Position numbers and translations under genes: made by a program. Source: Asinibacterium sp. OR53 (GTDB lineage Bacteria > Bacteroidota > Bacteroidia > Chitinophagales > Chitinophagaceae). From it: a DNA stretch of 64,000 nt. Positions 45,153 to 52,921 of the stretch are shown here, one piece after another. The notes under the pieces are model-generated. The model saw only the letters and a list, made by a program, of their open reading frames with translations, ran no database searches and was not told the DNA's origin. How positions within the stretch are numbered: position 1 is the stretch's first letter; every line of letters begins with the position of its first letter. The stretch covers positions 2,378,501-2,442,500 of the forward strand of contig NZ_KI911562.1 of assembly GCF_000515315.1 (NCBI RefSeq), given 5' to 3'.

Positions 45153-45599
45153 ATGAAAATAAGAGAAGCCTTAATCAGTGATATTGCCCAAATACAAATT
45201 GTTAGAAATGCTGTGAAGGAGAATATGCTTTCTAACCCAGACCTTGTAACAGACAAAGATTGCGAAGAATTTTTAACAATAAGAGGAAAAGGATGGGTTT
45301 GCGAGATTGACAACATCGTTGTTGGTTTTTCAATTGTTGATTTGAAAGAAAATAATATTTGGGCGTTATTTGTCCATCCTGATTTTGATAGGCAAGGATT
45401 AGGGAGGCAACTGCATAATGTAATGTTAGGCTGGTATTTTATGCAAACTAATGAAACCGTTTGGCTTGGCACGGCTCCCAATACGAGAGCAGACACTTTT
45501 TACAGAAAAGCTGGTTGGACTGAAATTGGAACACATGGGAAGAATGAAATTAAATTTGAAATGACTGCTGCTAATTGGAAGGTAAAATATATCCAATAG
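45153..45599 (+). CDS. GNAT-family N-acetyltransferase
   Basis: 148 residues from ATG 45153 (MKIREALISDIAQIQ); the longer frame from 45054 begins inside the tra terminator. The acetyl-CoA loop HPDFDRQGLGRQL (Q/RxxGxG/A) and NIWALFVHPDF are typical of GNAT enzymes. The substrate is unknown; small-molecule or antibiotic acetylation would suit accessory cargo. It has its own promoter and is AT-rich relative to the tra genes, which suggests separate acquisition. Confidence 0.85.
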   Translation: MKIREALISDIAQIQIVRNAVKENMLSNPDLVTDKDCEEFLTIRGKGWVCEIDNIVVGFSIVDLKENNIWALFVHPDFDRQGLGRQLHNVMLGWYFMQTNETVWLGTAPNTRADTFYRKAGWTEIGTHGKNEIKFEMTAANWKVKYIQ

Positions 45600-45613
45600 C
45601 AATTTATAGGTAT

Positions 45614-45653
45614 TTAATTTAAGAAGGGAAAATGGGGTTCTTTCTTAAATTAA
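45614..45653. terminator. AT-rich inverted repeat between convergent genes
   Basis: TTAATTTAAGAA and TTCTTAAATTAA are perfect twelve-base arms with a 16-base loop, between the acetyltransferase (plus, ends 45599) and the receiver protein (minus, ends 45676). Probably a weak bidirectional terminator; it lacks a GC core. Confidence 0.5.
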
Positions 45654-45675
45654 TCAAAAGCAAAGCGCATAAGTA

Positions 45676-46098
45676 TTATGACTGCTTTATAAAATACGCC
45701 CTTGCTATTCCACTAATTCCCAAACTGAAATATCTTCCGTTCTCGGCTAATGCTTTTACAGCAGTTACAATCTCATCAGGGTCGGCGTATTTCAGAGCAT
45801 AACCCGAAACACCAGCCTTCAGTGTATCCGTGACGCTTGCTTCGTGATCGTCCGTACTCGAAAATAATACTTTCAAATTTGGGTGCTTTTCGAGCAACAA
45901 TTTAACTATTCCAAAGTCTCCCTCTACGATACAAACATCGGGCAGTCTTCCGTCTTCTTCAATTTTTTTAAGTGCATTCTGCCCGTTGTTTACCTGAAAC
46001 TGTACGATATAGCCAGAGGTTTCAAGTTGGTTGACCGAGATATACCGAAGCTGCTCATTATCATCTATGACAGCTACTTGAATTATTTTGTTACTCAT
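45676..46098 (-). CDS. Degenerate stand-alone response-regulator receiver domain
   Basis: 140 residues of receiver fold without an output domain. The acidic pocket is present (VIDDN, Asp12 and Asp13) as are the Thr switch (LFSST) and the Lys (SGYALKYADP). At the phospho-acceptor position, where PDVxLLD is expected, the sequence is PDVCIVEG, giving Glu59, and the following loop is shortened. Glu often mimics phospho-Asp, so the protein may be locked on, or work by protein contact only. It could stand in for RteB-type control of RteC in this ICE (speculative). Confidence 0.75.
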   Translation of the reverse strand: MSNKIIQVAVIDDNEQLRYISVNQLETSGYIVQFQVNNGQNALKKIEEDGRLPDVCIVEGDFGIVKLLLEKHPNLKVLFSSTDDHEASVTDTLKAGVSGYALKYADPDEIVTAVKALAENGRYFSLGISGIARAYFIKQS

Positions 46099-46115
46099 AA
46101 TTGCTACTATATTTT

Positions 46116-46373
46116 TTATTTCTTAAAAAATCCTTTCCAGCCTTTACCTGACTTGATAACGGACGGCTCCTCTTTTTTAGTTTCTTTCTTTTGTATATCC
46201 CTTACATTGTGGGAAATAAGCCAGTGATAAAAATCACCCACATTATCGGGTGTGAAATGTATGATTTTGCCGTTTTTGAGGGAAATAATAAAGCAGTCGA
46301 TGGTAACTGCAAACGCCGATAGCTCGGAAGCAGGAAATTCTAAGGCGGGATAGGTATTGCTTGCAGTGTCCAT
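46116..46373 (-). CDS. Small uncharacterised protein next to the receiver gene
   Basis: 85 residues from ATG 46373 (MDTASNTYPALEFPASE); a longer frame from 46490 runs through non-coding sequence. A compact first part (AVTIDCFIISLKNGKIIHFTP, DNVGDFYHWLISHNV) is followed by a basic tail (KSGKGWKGFFKK). I do not recognise a family. It is 17 nt upstream of the receiver start on the same strand, so they share an mRNA. Confidence 0.6.
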   Translation of the reverse strand: MDTASNTYPALEFPASELSAFAVTIDCFIISLKNGKIIHFTPDNVGDFYHWLISHNVRDIQKKETKKEEPSVIKSGKGWKGFFKK

Positions 46374-46645
46374 AATATCCGTTTTTTGTAGTGGATGCCT
46401 GCAAACAAAAAAGCGCAGGCAACTACACTTACCGACATTAAGGCACTGGTACGCCTCTCTCCGAATAAGCGAGCGCCCACGCCATAGCATGAGCGTTCTT
46501 AACTTATTGTCTCGGAGATATAAAAATTACCAGTTTCTAATGTCGAGACTTAAAGCAAAAACACTTTAAGATTTTTCTATATTTTCATAGCAAAGATAAC
46601 AATGTTAGCTGTTTTACACAATCAATCATTTACCTTTCTACGTGC

Positions 46646-46939
46646 TTATGATTTGTTAATGTAATTGCGCTCCAATATTTCTAATATATCAGACTGCCTG
46701 AATATGATTTTACCGCCAATCTGTACATAAGGCAGTATATTGTCATCCCTATACTGCTGTAAGGTGCGTTTGCTGATGTGTAACAGCTTGCACAGGTCTT
46801 CCCCCGACAGGTAAATTTCTCCGTTCATTACAGGGCGGTAATTGTTTAGTATCAGTTCCAAACGGCTTCGGAGTTCCTCAAATTTGCTCTTGTAATAGGC
46901 TATTTCCTCCGCATCGTTATCAAAAAGTTCCATACTCAT
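46646..46939 (-). CDS. Excisionase-like helix-turn-helix protein (distal)
   Basis: 97 residues from ATG 46939 (an ATG at 46933 is also possible). The helix-turn-helix of the MerR/excisionase type reads LSGEDLCKLLHISKRTLQQYRDD, followed by LPYVQIGGKIIFRQSDI, the wing. An N-terminal helix with FDNDAEEIAYYKSKFEEL precedes it. It overlaps its upstream paralogue by 20 nt. Position near the integrase suggests a role like the Xis2c/Xis2d pair of CTnDOT in excision (inference). Confidence 0.82.
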   Translation of the reverse strand: MSMELFDNDAEEIAYYKSKFEELRSRLELILNNYRPVMNGEIYLSGEDLCKLLHISKRTLQQYRDDNILPYVQIGGKIIFRQSDILEILERNYINKS

Positions 46940-47225
46940 TTGCTTGGGTTTGTACATTGGGAGCAAGCAAACGCTGTACATCCGACAATTTGTAATAATT
47001 TTTGCGGTTCAATTTTGAGAAAGGCAAAAGCCCTTTGTCTTTGTATGATTGTAGGGTGCGTTTGGTAATGCCCAGCATGAGGCACACCTCTTGATTATCG
47101 AGCCACCGTTCCCCGTTAAAAATTCCTACATACGCTTTGCTTGCATCGGTGGCAAGCTGTAGCAGTTCGTCCAGCTCTGTGGTCAGTTCTTTAAGAACAG
47201 ACTTCGGTATTGCTATTACTTCCAT
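46920..47225 (-). CDS. Excisionase-like helix-turn-helix protein (proximal)
   Basis: 101 residues. The DNA-binding part is WLDNQEVCLMLGITKRTLQSYKDKGLLPFSKLN, of the same type as the next gene, with a similar N-terminal helix. Tandem small helix-turn-helix proteins of this kind sit near the integrase in most Bacteroidota ICEs. It is likely a recombination directionality factor or regulator. Start at 47225 with ATG; a clear gap upstream holds the promoter. Confidence 0.82.
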   Translation of the reverse strand: MEVIAIPKSVLKELTTELDELLQLATDASKAYVGIFNGERWLDNQEVCLMLGITKRTLQSYKDKGLLPFSKLNRKNYYKLSDVQRLLAPNVQTQANEYGTF

Positions 47226-47386
47226 AATCCTTTCCTCTCATTTTCACGTCAGAAATGAAAATTAGGAAAGGTTGTAAAGCGTATTCTAAATGCGGGTGTG
47301 TTTGGCTTTGAGTGGTACGGTTTGGCGCAAAAGAAAACGGCACAAGCCTGTAAAGACCTGTACCGTTATAAGATTGTGGGGGTTAT

Positions 47387-47659
47387 TTATCGGGGCTTTT
47401 GCACCTCTATATTTTGGGATGTCTTTTCCTTTTTCTCTCTTGAATATACCCATAACGATAGCAACCCGAAAATAATCAAAGCATAGGCTATCCATTTACC
47501 TACACGTTCGATAAATTTAATAGCAACTGATTTTTCATAGCTGGAAAACCCTTCCGCTCCGGTAGGGCTTCTTCTGTAAAACTTCCTGCGGTTAATCCAA
47601 TAACGCAATGCCAAGCCCGCTACCAAAAATATTATTCCTATGACTAATGATGATACCAT
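47387..47659 (-). CDS. Small two-span membrane protein
   Basis: 90 residues from ATG 47659 (MVSSLVIGIIFLVAGLAL); a longer frame from 47707 is less likely. Two membrane spans flank a basic loop (RYWINRRKFYRRSPTG), and a charged tail follows. Similar small proteins in these elements are sometimes labelled transporter permease, without real support. The function is unknown. Confidence 0.6.
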   Translation of the reverse strand: MVSSLVIGIIFLVAGLALRYWINRRKFYRRSPTGAEGFSSYEKSVAIKFIERVGKWIAYALIIFGLLSLWVYSREKKEKTSQNIEVQKPR

Positions 47660-47746
47660 AATTCTACTATTTAATTTAACAAAAACTATCCAACCCGTTA
47701 TAAACAAAAATACAAAATATAAACGTGGGTGATTGTATGAAACGAC

Positions 47747-47938
47747 CTAAGTATTACAGGACTGTTTCGCTTTTAACGATAACAGTTTCTCATGTATGTC
47801 AGCCCAATAAGCCTGTCGTTCTTTGTCGCTTTCTGTTGGCGGGTCGTGCTGATATTCTTTATACCAGCCTGCCTGCTGAATGGCTTTTTTGAGGTCTGTA
47901 ACTTCAATCCATTCTCCTTTTTTATCTCTTATTTTCAT
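47747..47938 (-). CDS. Small uncharacterised ICE protein
   Basis: 63 residues from ATG 47938 (MKIRDKKGEWIEVTDLKKA); an ATG at 47968 would start inside a terminator stem. Soluble and charged, with YQHDPPTESDKERQAYWAD. I do not recognise the family. It follows the terminator of the upstream gene, so it may have its own promoter. Confidence 0.6.
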   Translation of the reverse strand: MKIRDKKGEWIEVTDLKKAIQQAGWYKEYQHDPPTESDKERQAYWADIHEKLLSLKAKQSCNT

Positions 47939-47955
47939 TGTCTTTGATTTTAAAA

Positions 47956-47983
47956 AGGCAACCGCCATAACAAGCGGTCGCCT
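47956..47983 (-). terminator. Terminator after the 148-residue protein gene
   Basis: AGGCAACCGC and GCGGTCGCCT form a ten-base stem with one mismatch and an eight-base loop. On the minus strand TTTTTAAAA follows, 11 nt after the stop at 47994. Confidence 0.78.
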
Positions 47984-47993
47984 GTGGTTATTA

Positions 47994-48440
47994 TTACCAA
48001 TCTTCCCTTATTGGGTTTGGATTGGGCTGTATTAACTCCATATTGTCCCATACATGGTTAAAAATTTCCTTTATGTCCTTGTCGGAAAGTTTACGGAGTA
48101 GAATTGCGTGTCGGTAATCATCGTATATCTCTATTTCACGATTTGGAAAACTGCCTGTTGCAATTTTGCACGCACTTCGTCCGCTTCTTATACATAGATG
48201 CAGTGTGCTATCGCTCCAACCCTCATAACCGAGTATAAGCGTTTCATCTAAAGGAACTGCACCGGGCAAAGCCCTGTTAACGGTGAGGTCTGTGAATGTC
48301 AATTTTGCAAGACGATTGCAATGTGGCATACCTTCATGTTCTGCCATTTTGTTGGCAAACAATACCTGCTCAATAGCACCTTTGGGGTTCTCTATACCAA
48401 ATAGCAGGGTTTCAATGCTGTATGAGATTTTATTTTTCAT
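47994..48440 (-). CDS. Uncharacterised ICE protein, 148 residues
   Basis: Soluble; opening KISYSIETLLFGIENPKGA, beta-rich middle (LDETLILGYEGWSDSTLHLC), and a C-terminal helix SDKDIKEIFNHVWDNMELI. No family is recognised and no catalytic motif is evident. It begins 3 nt after the stop of the next gene upstream, so the two are translated together. Confidence 0.65.
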   Translation of the reverse strand: MKNKISYSIETLLFGIENPKGAIEQVLFANKMAEHEGMPHCNRLAKLTFTDLTVNRALPGAVPLDETLILGYEGWSDSTLHLCIRSGRSACKIATGSFPNREIEIYDDYRHAILLRKLSDKDIKEIFNHVWDNMELIQPNPNPIREDW

Positions 48441-48443
48441 CGC

Positions 48444-48851
48444 TTATTTATTTGAGGTGATTTGTAATAGTTTTTCATTTCCGAAAAGCAGATGTATTGC
48501 CTGTTTTAAATTGGGGTTACAGTCTTCGGTGTCTGCATACTCAATCAGACAGTGTACAGCAAAAAGTGAATTGTGTCCGTCAAAAAGATGGTCGGCAAAC
48601 CAGCTTGGGCGTTTCCATAATTGGCGGTCGTTTTTTCCGACTGACTTGTGTACATTCTCCACAAGCCTGTACCAAAATTCTGCTGTAAAAAATCCCTTTT
48701 GATGCCAGCCCTCACGAAAGGCGATTTCATTTTGCAGAAAGTAGTCACATTGCTTTTCTATTGCGTTTTGAATGTTCTGTAATTCTTCGGGAAACAGTTT
48801 GCTAAGTAGTGTTCCTTTATCCAAATTGTCCATTTTGTTTAATGCTTTCAT
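48444..48851 (-). CDS. Uncharacterised ICE protein, 135 residues
   Basis: Taken from ATG 48851 (MKALNKMDNLDKGTLL); an in-frame ATG at 48944 would give 166 residues. Helical, with many aromatics (GFFTAEFWYRLVENVH, LWKRPSWFADHLF). No family is recognised. First of a two-gene unit with the 148-residue protein. Gene pairs of unknown function at this place, next to the integrase, are common in Bacteroidota ICEs. Confidence 0.62.
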   Translation of the reverse strand: MKALNKMDNLDKGTLLSKLFPEELQNIQNAIEKQCDYFLQNEIAFREGWHQKGFFTAEFWYRLVENVHKSVGKNDRQLWKRPSWFADHLFDGHNSLFAVHCLIEYADTEDCNPNLKQAIHLLFGNEKLLQITSNK

Positions 48852-49082
48852 TGTATTTATTTTTTTTGATTTATTCGGTATGGTGGGGAGGTGCTGTTTC
48901 GTTTCTGTACCATTTCCAATGCTTTTAATTTTTATGTCTGACATTTTTTTTATTCGTCTAAGGAGCCGGAGTATGCTATGTTTCGTTTCACGAGCATAAA
49001 AGGTTAGTGTTTAGGCGACACAAGGTTTTGGGAAAAAATACTACCCAAAGGGTGGAGATTTTTTTTCAAACTTGCATGACCT

Positions 49083-49115
49083 TTTGTCGCCGTTAAGAAC
49101 ACGGTCATACCTTTG
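49083..49115 (+). promoter_or_regulatory. Candidate Bacteroidota promoter
   Basis: TTTG (49083-49086), 21 bases, then TACCTTTG (49108-49115), an exact -7 box, on the plus strand. No established gene lies downstream, only the short frame ending at 49245 and the hairpin at 49263. Confidence 0.45.
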
Positions 49116-49122
49116 CTCTTGA

Positions 49123-49245
49123 AACGTAAACAATAAGCATACAGGCTTCTTGGATAAAAAAACATGGGTGGAAGCAATGAAAATTGCATTGGCAAATGGT
49201 TCTAAATGGGATAGAAATTTTACTTTCAACTCACTGAATTTCTAA
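49123..49245 (+). pseudogene. Possible gene remnant or short peptide gene
   Basis: An open frame of 40 codons without an initial ATG ends at TAA 49243-49245. Its sequence looks coding: NKHTGFLDKKTWVEAMKIA, then NGSKWDRNFTFNSLNF. An internal ATG (MKIALANGSKW) with GGTGGA six bases upstream would give a 22-residue peptide. Either a truncated 3' end of a lost gene or a short peptide behind the promoter at 49083-49115. No family recognised. Confidence 0.3.
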
Positions 49246-49428
49246 AAATCATTTTTGATGTTTGTGGCTGCGTAAGCCACATAAAGGATATTGGAAAATG
49301 ATTGTAAAGGATGTGGACGGACATTTTTCAATAGTCTTTATCAGCAGAACCCGACAAAGCTCTTTTAAGGGAAAGGATGTGCGCTGAGGACATTAAATGT
49401 GCTTTGGGGTTAAGTAGGGAAACAAAAA

Positions 49429-49450
49429 AGCAGGACGATTAAATCCTGCT
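49429..49450 (-). terminator. Integrase terminator
   Basis: AGCAGGA and TCCTGCT with an eight-base loop; on the minus strand TTTTTT follows. 27 nt after the integrase stop. Confidence 0.88.
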
Positions 49451-49476
49451 CTATAATTCGGAAAGAAGAATAGCTA

Positions 49477-50805
49477 TTATATAGCAAGTTCCAATTCTTC
49501 GGCATCCATAACGATTACCACATCGGAAGCAATTTCTGTCTGTAAAGAAATATCTGTTTGCATGGCACTAAATGAAACTTCCATTGCCCGTAAGTTCCGT
49601 GCAACAATATCCATATCCATGCCCACTTTCTCATTAAGTATCTTGGCATAGATTTGAGTGGTGGTAATGTTTGTATGCCCCATCATTTTTTGTACGCTTT
49701 CAAGTGATGCACCTGCCGTTAATATCATAGTAGCAAACGTATGGCGGGCTGTGTGGAATGTTACTTTTTGTTCCGTTACAACGCCTGCGGCTTCCATAAT
49801 CTTAGTTACATGAGCATTGCAAGTGCTATTGGAGGGAATAGGGAAAACAAATTCGTTCTTTGTTGTACCTAAATACTTTTCAATGATTTTCTTTGGTATT
49901 TCCAACAACCTGACATTGGATGAAACATCGGTTTTCTTTCTCCGGCTGATAATCCATTGATGCCCGTCAAAGAAATTTTGAATATTGCTCCGTTTCAGCT
50001 TTTTAATGTCGGCATAAGAAAGCCCGGTAAAACAACTGAAAATAAAAAGGTCACGCACAAGTTCATACTTTGGCTTCGGAAGGCTGCAAAGCATAATCTT
50101 TTCCACGTCTTCCTTTAGTAAGAAACCCCTGTCAGTTTCTTTCATGGTGATTTCGTAATCCTCGAAAGGATTATTGCGTATCATACCCTTTTTCATTGCC
50201 AGCTCTACCATTCGCAACACAGGCATCGTGTACACCCAAACCGTGTTATGGGTACATTCTTTGTCTATACGCAGGTAAAAATCAAACTCACGGATAAAGT
50301 CGGAGGTCAGTTCTTTGAAAGCCATATCCGTTCTTAAATACCGTAGCTGGATAAATTCGGCGAGGTGGTTGTAAACTGTTTTGTATTTGTTGTAAGTGCT
50401 TTCGGAACGTTCCTTTTTAGCAACCATCTTGGCAAAATCATCATTGTGGGCTTGGAATACCTTTAGTATGGCATCTTCCATAACGCCCACGCCCAAAAAT
50501 GCCAGTTTCAATTTCTGTGCAGTAGCAAAGCCATCGTATTTGAGCAATTCCTCGTAATGCTTATCAATACGCAGGCGTACTTCATCTAACTTTTTATTGA
50601 CGCTTAGTGCTTGGGTGCTTTTACCCAATACACGACCGTGTTTCAAATCCCAATTATCTGGGTGAATTTCCAGCTTGGTGCTGAATGATGCAGGCTTACC
50701 ATCAATGGTAATACGTCCCATGATAGCAACTGCTCCGTTCTTCTTAGGCTCGTTTTTCTTTAAGTAGAAAAGCAGCTTAAACGTTGACCTTTTCGACTGT
50801 TCCAT
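49477..50805 (-). CDS. int: Tyrosine recombinase, ICE integrase (IntDOT-like)
   Basis: 442 residues: N-terminal SAM-like arm and core-binding domains (to about 220), then the catalytic domain. Catalytic residues: HTAR (His351, Arg354), GHTN (His377) and Tyr386 in TQIYAKIL; a Lys is available in SRRKKTD. The first catalytic Arg, expected in TGLRxxDI, is Ser263 (FTGLSYADI). CTnDOT IntDOT likewise has Ser at this place, supporting that group. A C-terminal extension of about 50 residues follows the Tyr. It lies at the element's right edge, transcribed inward, and catalyses integration and excision. Confidence 0.94.
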   Translation of the reverse strand: MEQSKRSTFKLLFYLKKNEPKKNGAVAIMGRITIDGKPASFSTKLEIHPDNWDLKHGRVLGKSTQALSVNKKLDEVRLRIDKHYEELLKYDGFATAQKLKLAFLGVGVMEDAILKVFQAHNDDFAKMVAKKERSESTYNKYKTVYNHLAEFIQLRYLRTDMAFKELTSDFIREFDFYLRIDKECTHNTVWVYTMPVLRMVELAMKKGMIRNNPFEDYEITMKETDRGFLLKEDVEKIMLCSLPKPKYELVRDLFIFSCFTGLSYADIKKLKRSNIQNFFDGHQWIISRRKKTDVSSNVRLLEIPKKIIEKYLGTTKNEFVFPIPSNSTCNAHVTKIMEAAGVVTEQKVTFHTARHTFATMILTAGASLESVQKMMGHTNITTTQIYAKILNEKVGMDMDIVARNLRAMEVSFSAMQTDISLQTEIASDVVIVMDAEELELAI

Positions 50806-51298
50806 AACTCAATTGTTTAATGTTTAAAATTAAATTTCAATGAGTTACAAGGAAAGATGAAAAGGAGTGCAAAAGACTGAAATATAGACAGTTATATTGT
50901 AGTTGGTCAGGTAGTAACCAGTAACGATTTAGTAACCTAACCCTGTCTTTTTAAGCCCAAAAACTAAAGTACAGTGACTTCCAACTTTAGCCCCACGTTT
51001 CATAAACTACTGTGTTTGAACGGACTTCGCCGTTTTGCTTACTTTTGCTTTTATCTAAGTTTTTTTGCTGAAAAAACTAAAACGAATAAGGGCTGGCGTT
51101 ATAAAAAAAGCGGGTTTGTACGGCAGCCCGTTTTTTCAAAAAAAAGTAAAAATTTTCAAAAAAAATTTTCCACAAAGCTGTGGAAAGCCCGAAAAATGGG
51201 CTTTGGGGAGAAAAAGAAGGGGCACCATGCAAGATGATGCCCCCTTTTTTGCCTGTCATTTATCTCAAAAAATGTGGCCGTTTGTAAAGGCGGAATGA
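50806..51298. other. ICE right-end region (attachment site expected)
   Basis: 493 bases with no gene, between the integrase and the chromosomal amt gene. Three AGTAAC direct repeats (50913-50918, 50920-50925, 50931-50936) could be arm-type integrase sites. TTACTTTTGC (51039-51048) fits the CTnDOT core GTAnnTTTGC except for its first base. From 51168 the DNA holds terminators belonging to amt. The junction is therefore most likely at 50,940-51,160; the true site needs the other end for comparison. Confidence 0.5.
51168..51245 (-). terminator. Tandem terminators after amt
   Basis: Three hairpins in series: CCACA/TGTGG near 51168-51183, AAAGCCC/GGGCTTT near 51185-51205, and GGGGCA-CAT/ATG-TGCCCC near 51219-51243. 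On the minus strand the first met is followed by TTCTTTTTCT and the last by AAAATTTTTTTT. They end the amt transcript and insulate the chromosome from the ICE. Confidence 0.8.
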
Positions 51299-52858
51299 TT
51301 AATCCTGCACATGATAAGCAGAGCTGCCGTGCTCAAACAAATCAAGACCAGGGCCTGTTTCCGCTTCAGGCTCTACACGTAATTTCCATGGATAAGGTAG
51401 CTTATTGACGATCAGCATGAGTACGATGGCTACTAAAAATGTAGCGATGGTTATGACTGCGCTTCCGATCAATTGCGCTTTGAATACATCCCATCCGCCG
51501 CCATAGAACAATCCTTTTACAGGAGCAGAATTATCGGCTCCTGTAGGTCCGGTTGCACCATATTTACCACAGGCAAACAAGCCCAGTGATAGAGTACCCC
51601 AGATACCGGCAATGCCATGCACCGGAACAGCGCCAACAGGATCATCGATACGAAGGTGTTCCAGTAAAAGGGTTCCGTAATAAACTACTGCGCCTGCAAT
51701 AAGACCGATAAAAATGGCGCCGAGGGGTGATACCCAATAACAGGGGCAGGTAATGGCAACAAGACCAGCGAGCAAACCATTGATGGTGAAAGGGAGATCG
51801 TATTTGCCTTTATTGGGACCAAAGTACAGCGGCAGCAGCATGGCTGTTAAGGAACCTGCGCAAGCCGCAAGGGTGGTATTGGTTGCAATGCGACCGATAC
51901 CATCGGCATCCATACCAGATAAAGTACTGCCGGGGTTGAAACCATACCAGCCGAACCAAAGGATGAATGCACCCACGGCAGCTAACGGCAGGCTGTGGGC
52001 AGGAGGCAGGCCTCCTTTTTCTTTGTCGTCTCTTTTAAAGATGCGACCGATACGCGGACCCAATACCAGTGCACCAGCCAATGAGATCACACCACCGATG
52101 GTATGCACTACGGTTGAGCCTGCAAAATCGCGGAATCCCTGACCCAGTGAGGGCAAGAAATTACCGGTGCTGCCCATCATTGCCAGCCAGCCATCGGGGC
52201 CCCATGCCCAGTGACCAATGATGGGATAAATGAAACCGGTTACGCCAATGCTGTAGAGGATATCGCCCCGGAAGCTGGTACGGCCGATCATCGCGCCTGA
52301 AGTAATGGTAGAAGTGGTATCGGCGAATGCAAACTGGAATATCCAGTGTGCGAGGATGGGTACGCCTGTGGTTTCATAAGTAGCCGGAACGCCTGAGAGG
52401 AAGAACCAGTCCTTTCCGATAAAACCATTACCATGACTGAACATGAAAGCATAACCAATGGCCCAGAAGAGGATACCGCAGATAGCAGTATCAAAAATAC
52501 ATTCGAGCAGCACATTGACGGTTTCTTTGGTTCTTGCGAAACCGGCTTCGAGCATTACGAAACCAGCCTGCATACCAAATACCAGGAATGCCGCCACCAG
52601 TGTCCACACGGTGTTGATCGAATTCATGATAGAGGTTTCGTGGGCCGAATAAGTTTCCGCTGCTTTGGCAGGTGTTGCCAGCATGCCCGGTAAAACTTTC
52701 ATAACGGCGAGCACCACCAATAAGCCGAGGATCTTTCCGGCGAAAAGGGTAATTCCAATTCTCCATCGATCGGCTTTTGAAAGTGTGAGTGTGGCGGGGG
52801 AAGCATTAGGTTTCCTTTTGCCCAGTTGCTTTAGCGTAGATAATGTGCTTGAAAACAT
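51299..52858 (-). CDS. amt: Ammonium transporter (Amt family), long form
   Basis: 519 residues with eleven or twelve spans. Family hallmarks: the ammonium-gate Asp region HWAWGPDGWLAMMG and the twin-His pore with His in STVVHTIGG near 257 and VPVHGIAGIWG near 413. It has an extra N-terminal part: a basic cytoplasmic start, a hydrophobic segment (GLLVVLAVMKVLPGMLA) and AKAAETYSAHE, before the first canonical span. It imports ammonium. It is last in a minus-strand series with a porin-like barrel and a second Amt; no PII gene accompanies it. Confidence 0.93.
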   Translation of the reverse strand: MFSSTLSTLKQLGKRKPNASPATLTLSKADRWRIGITLFAGKILGLLVVLAVMKVLPGMLATPAKAAETYSAHETSIMNSINTVWTLVAAFLVFGMQAGFVMLEAGFARTKETVNVLLECIFDTAICGILFWAIGYAFMFSHGNGFIGKDWFFLSGVPATYETTGVPILAHWIFQFAFADTTSTITSGAMIGRTSFRGDILYSIGVTGFIYPIIGHWAWGPDGWLAMMGSTGNFLPSLGQGFRDFAGSTVVHTIGGVISLAGALVLGPRIGRIFKRDDKEKGGLPPAHSLPLAAVGAFILWFGWYGFNPGSTLSGMDADGIGRIATNTTLAACAGSLTAMLLPLYFGPNKGKYDLPFTINGLLAGLVAITCPCYWVSPLGAIFIGLIAGAVVYYGTLLLEHLRIDDPVGAVPVHGIAGIWGTLSLGLFACGKYGATGPTGADNSAPVKGLFYGGGWDVFKAQLIGSAVITIATFLVAIVLMLIVNKLPYPWKLRVEPEAETGPGLDLFEHGSSAYHVQD

Positions 52859-52921
52859 GGCGTAGGGGTTTGAAGATGATGAATATTACAAACTCAGCAG
52901 GATAGGGTATTATAAAAGCAG

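Larger units (their letters stand above)
48952..49428. other. Stretch between the accessory genes and the integrase
   Basis: No confident gene. It contains a promoter-like pair on the plus strand (49083-49115), an open coding-like tail that ends at 49245, and a hairpin TGTGGCT/AGCCACA (49263-49281). This could be a small RNA, a short peptide gene or a gene remnant. Antisense frames here are shadows. Confidence 0.45.
1..51050. mobile_element. CTnDOT/Tra-type integrative conjugative element, right-hand part
   Basis: The stretch holds a complete set of transfer functions: coupling ATPase, relaxase with accessory protein, and tra genes A to Q in the order usual for Bacteroidota conjugative transposons. 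It also holds RteC, excisionase-like proteins and a tyrosine integrase at the right edge. Arsenic and heavy-metal genes are its cargo. The left end is outside the window. The right end is placed between the integrase start (50,805) and the terminators of the chromosomal amt gene (about 51,168); 51,050 is an estimate. That the whole stretch is one element is inferred from the mixture of transfer and cargo genes without any housekeeping gene. Confidence 0.88.

Noticed and set aside
47286..47495. Overlapping short frames on both strands between the excisionase genes and the membrane protein
   Set aside because: None has a family match and they overlap the better-supported membrane protein gene.
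49004..49229. Two overlapping minus-strand frames near the integrase
   Set aside because: Antisense to the more coding-like plus-strand tail ending at 49245; composition unlike a protein.
50974..51237. Plus-strand frames at the ICE end, rich in Lys and Phe
   Set aside because: They run through three terminator hairpins and A-tracts; Lys runs reflect poly-A.
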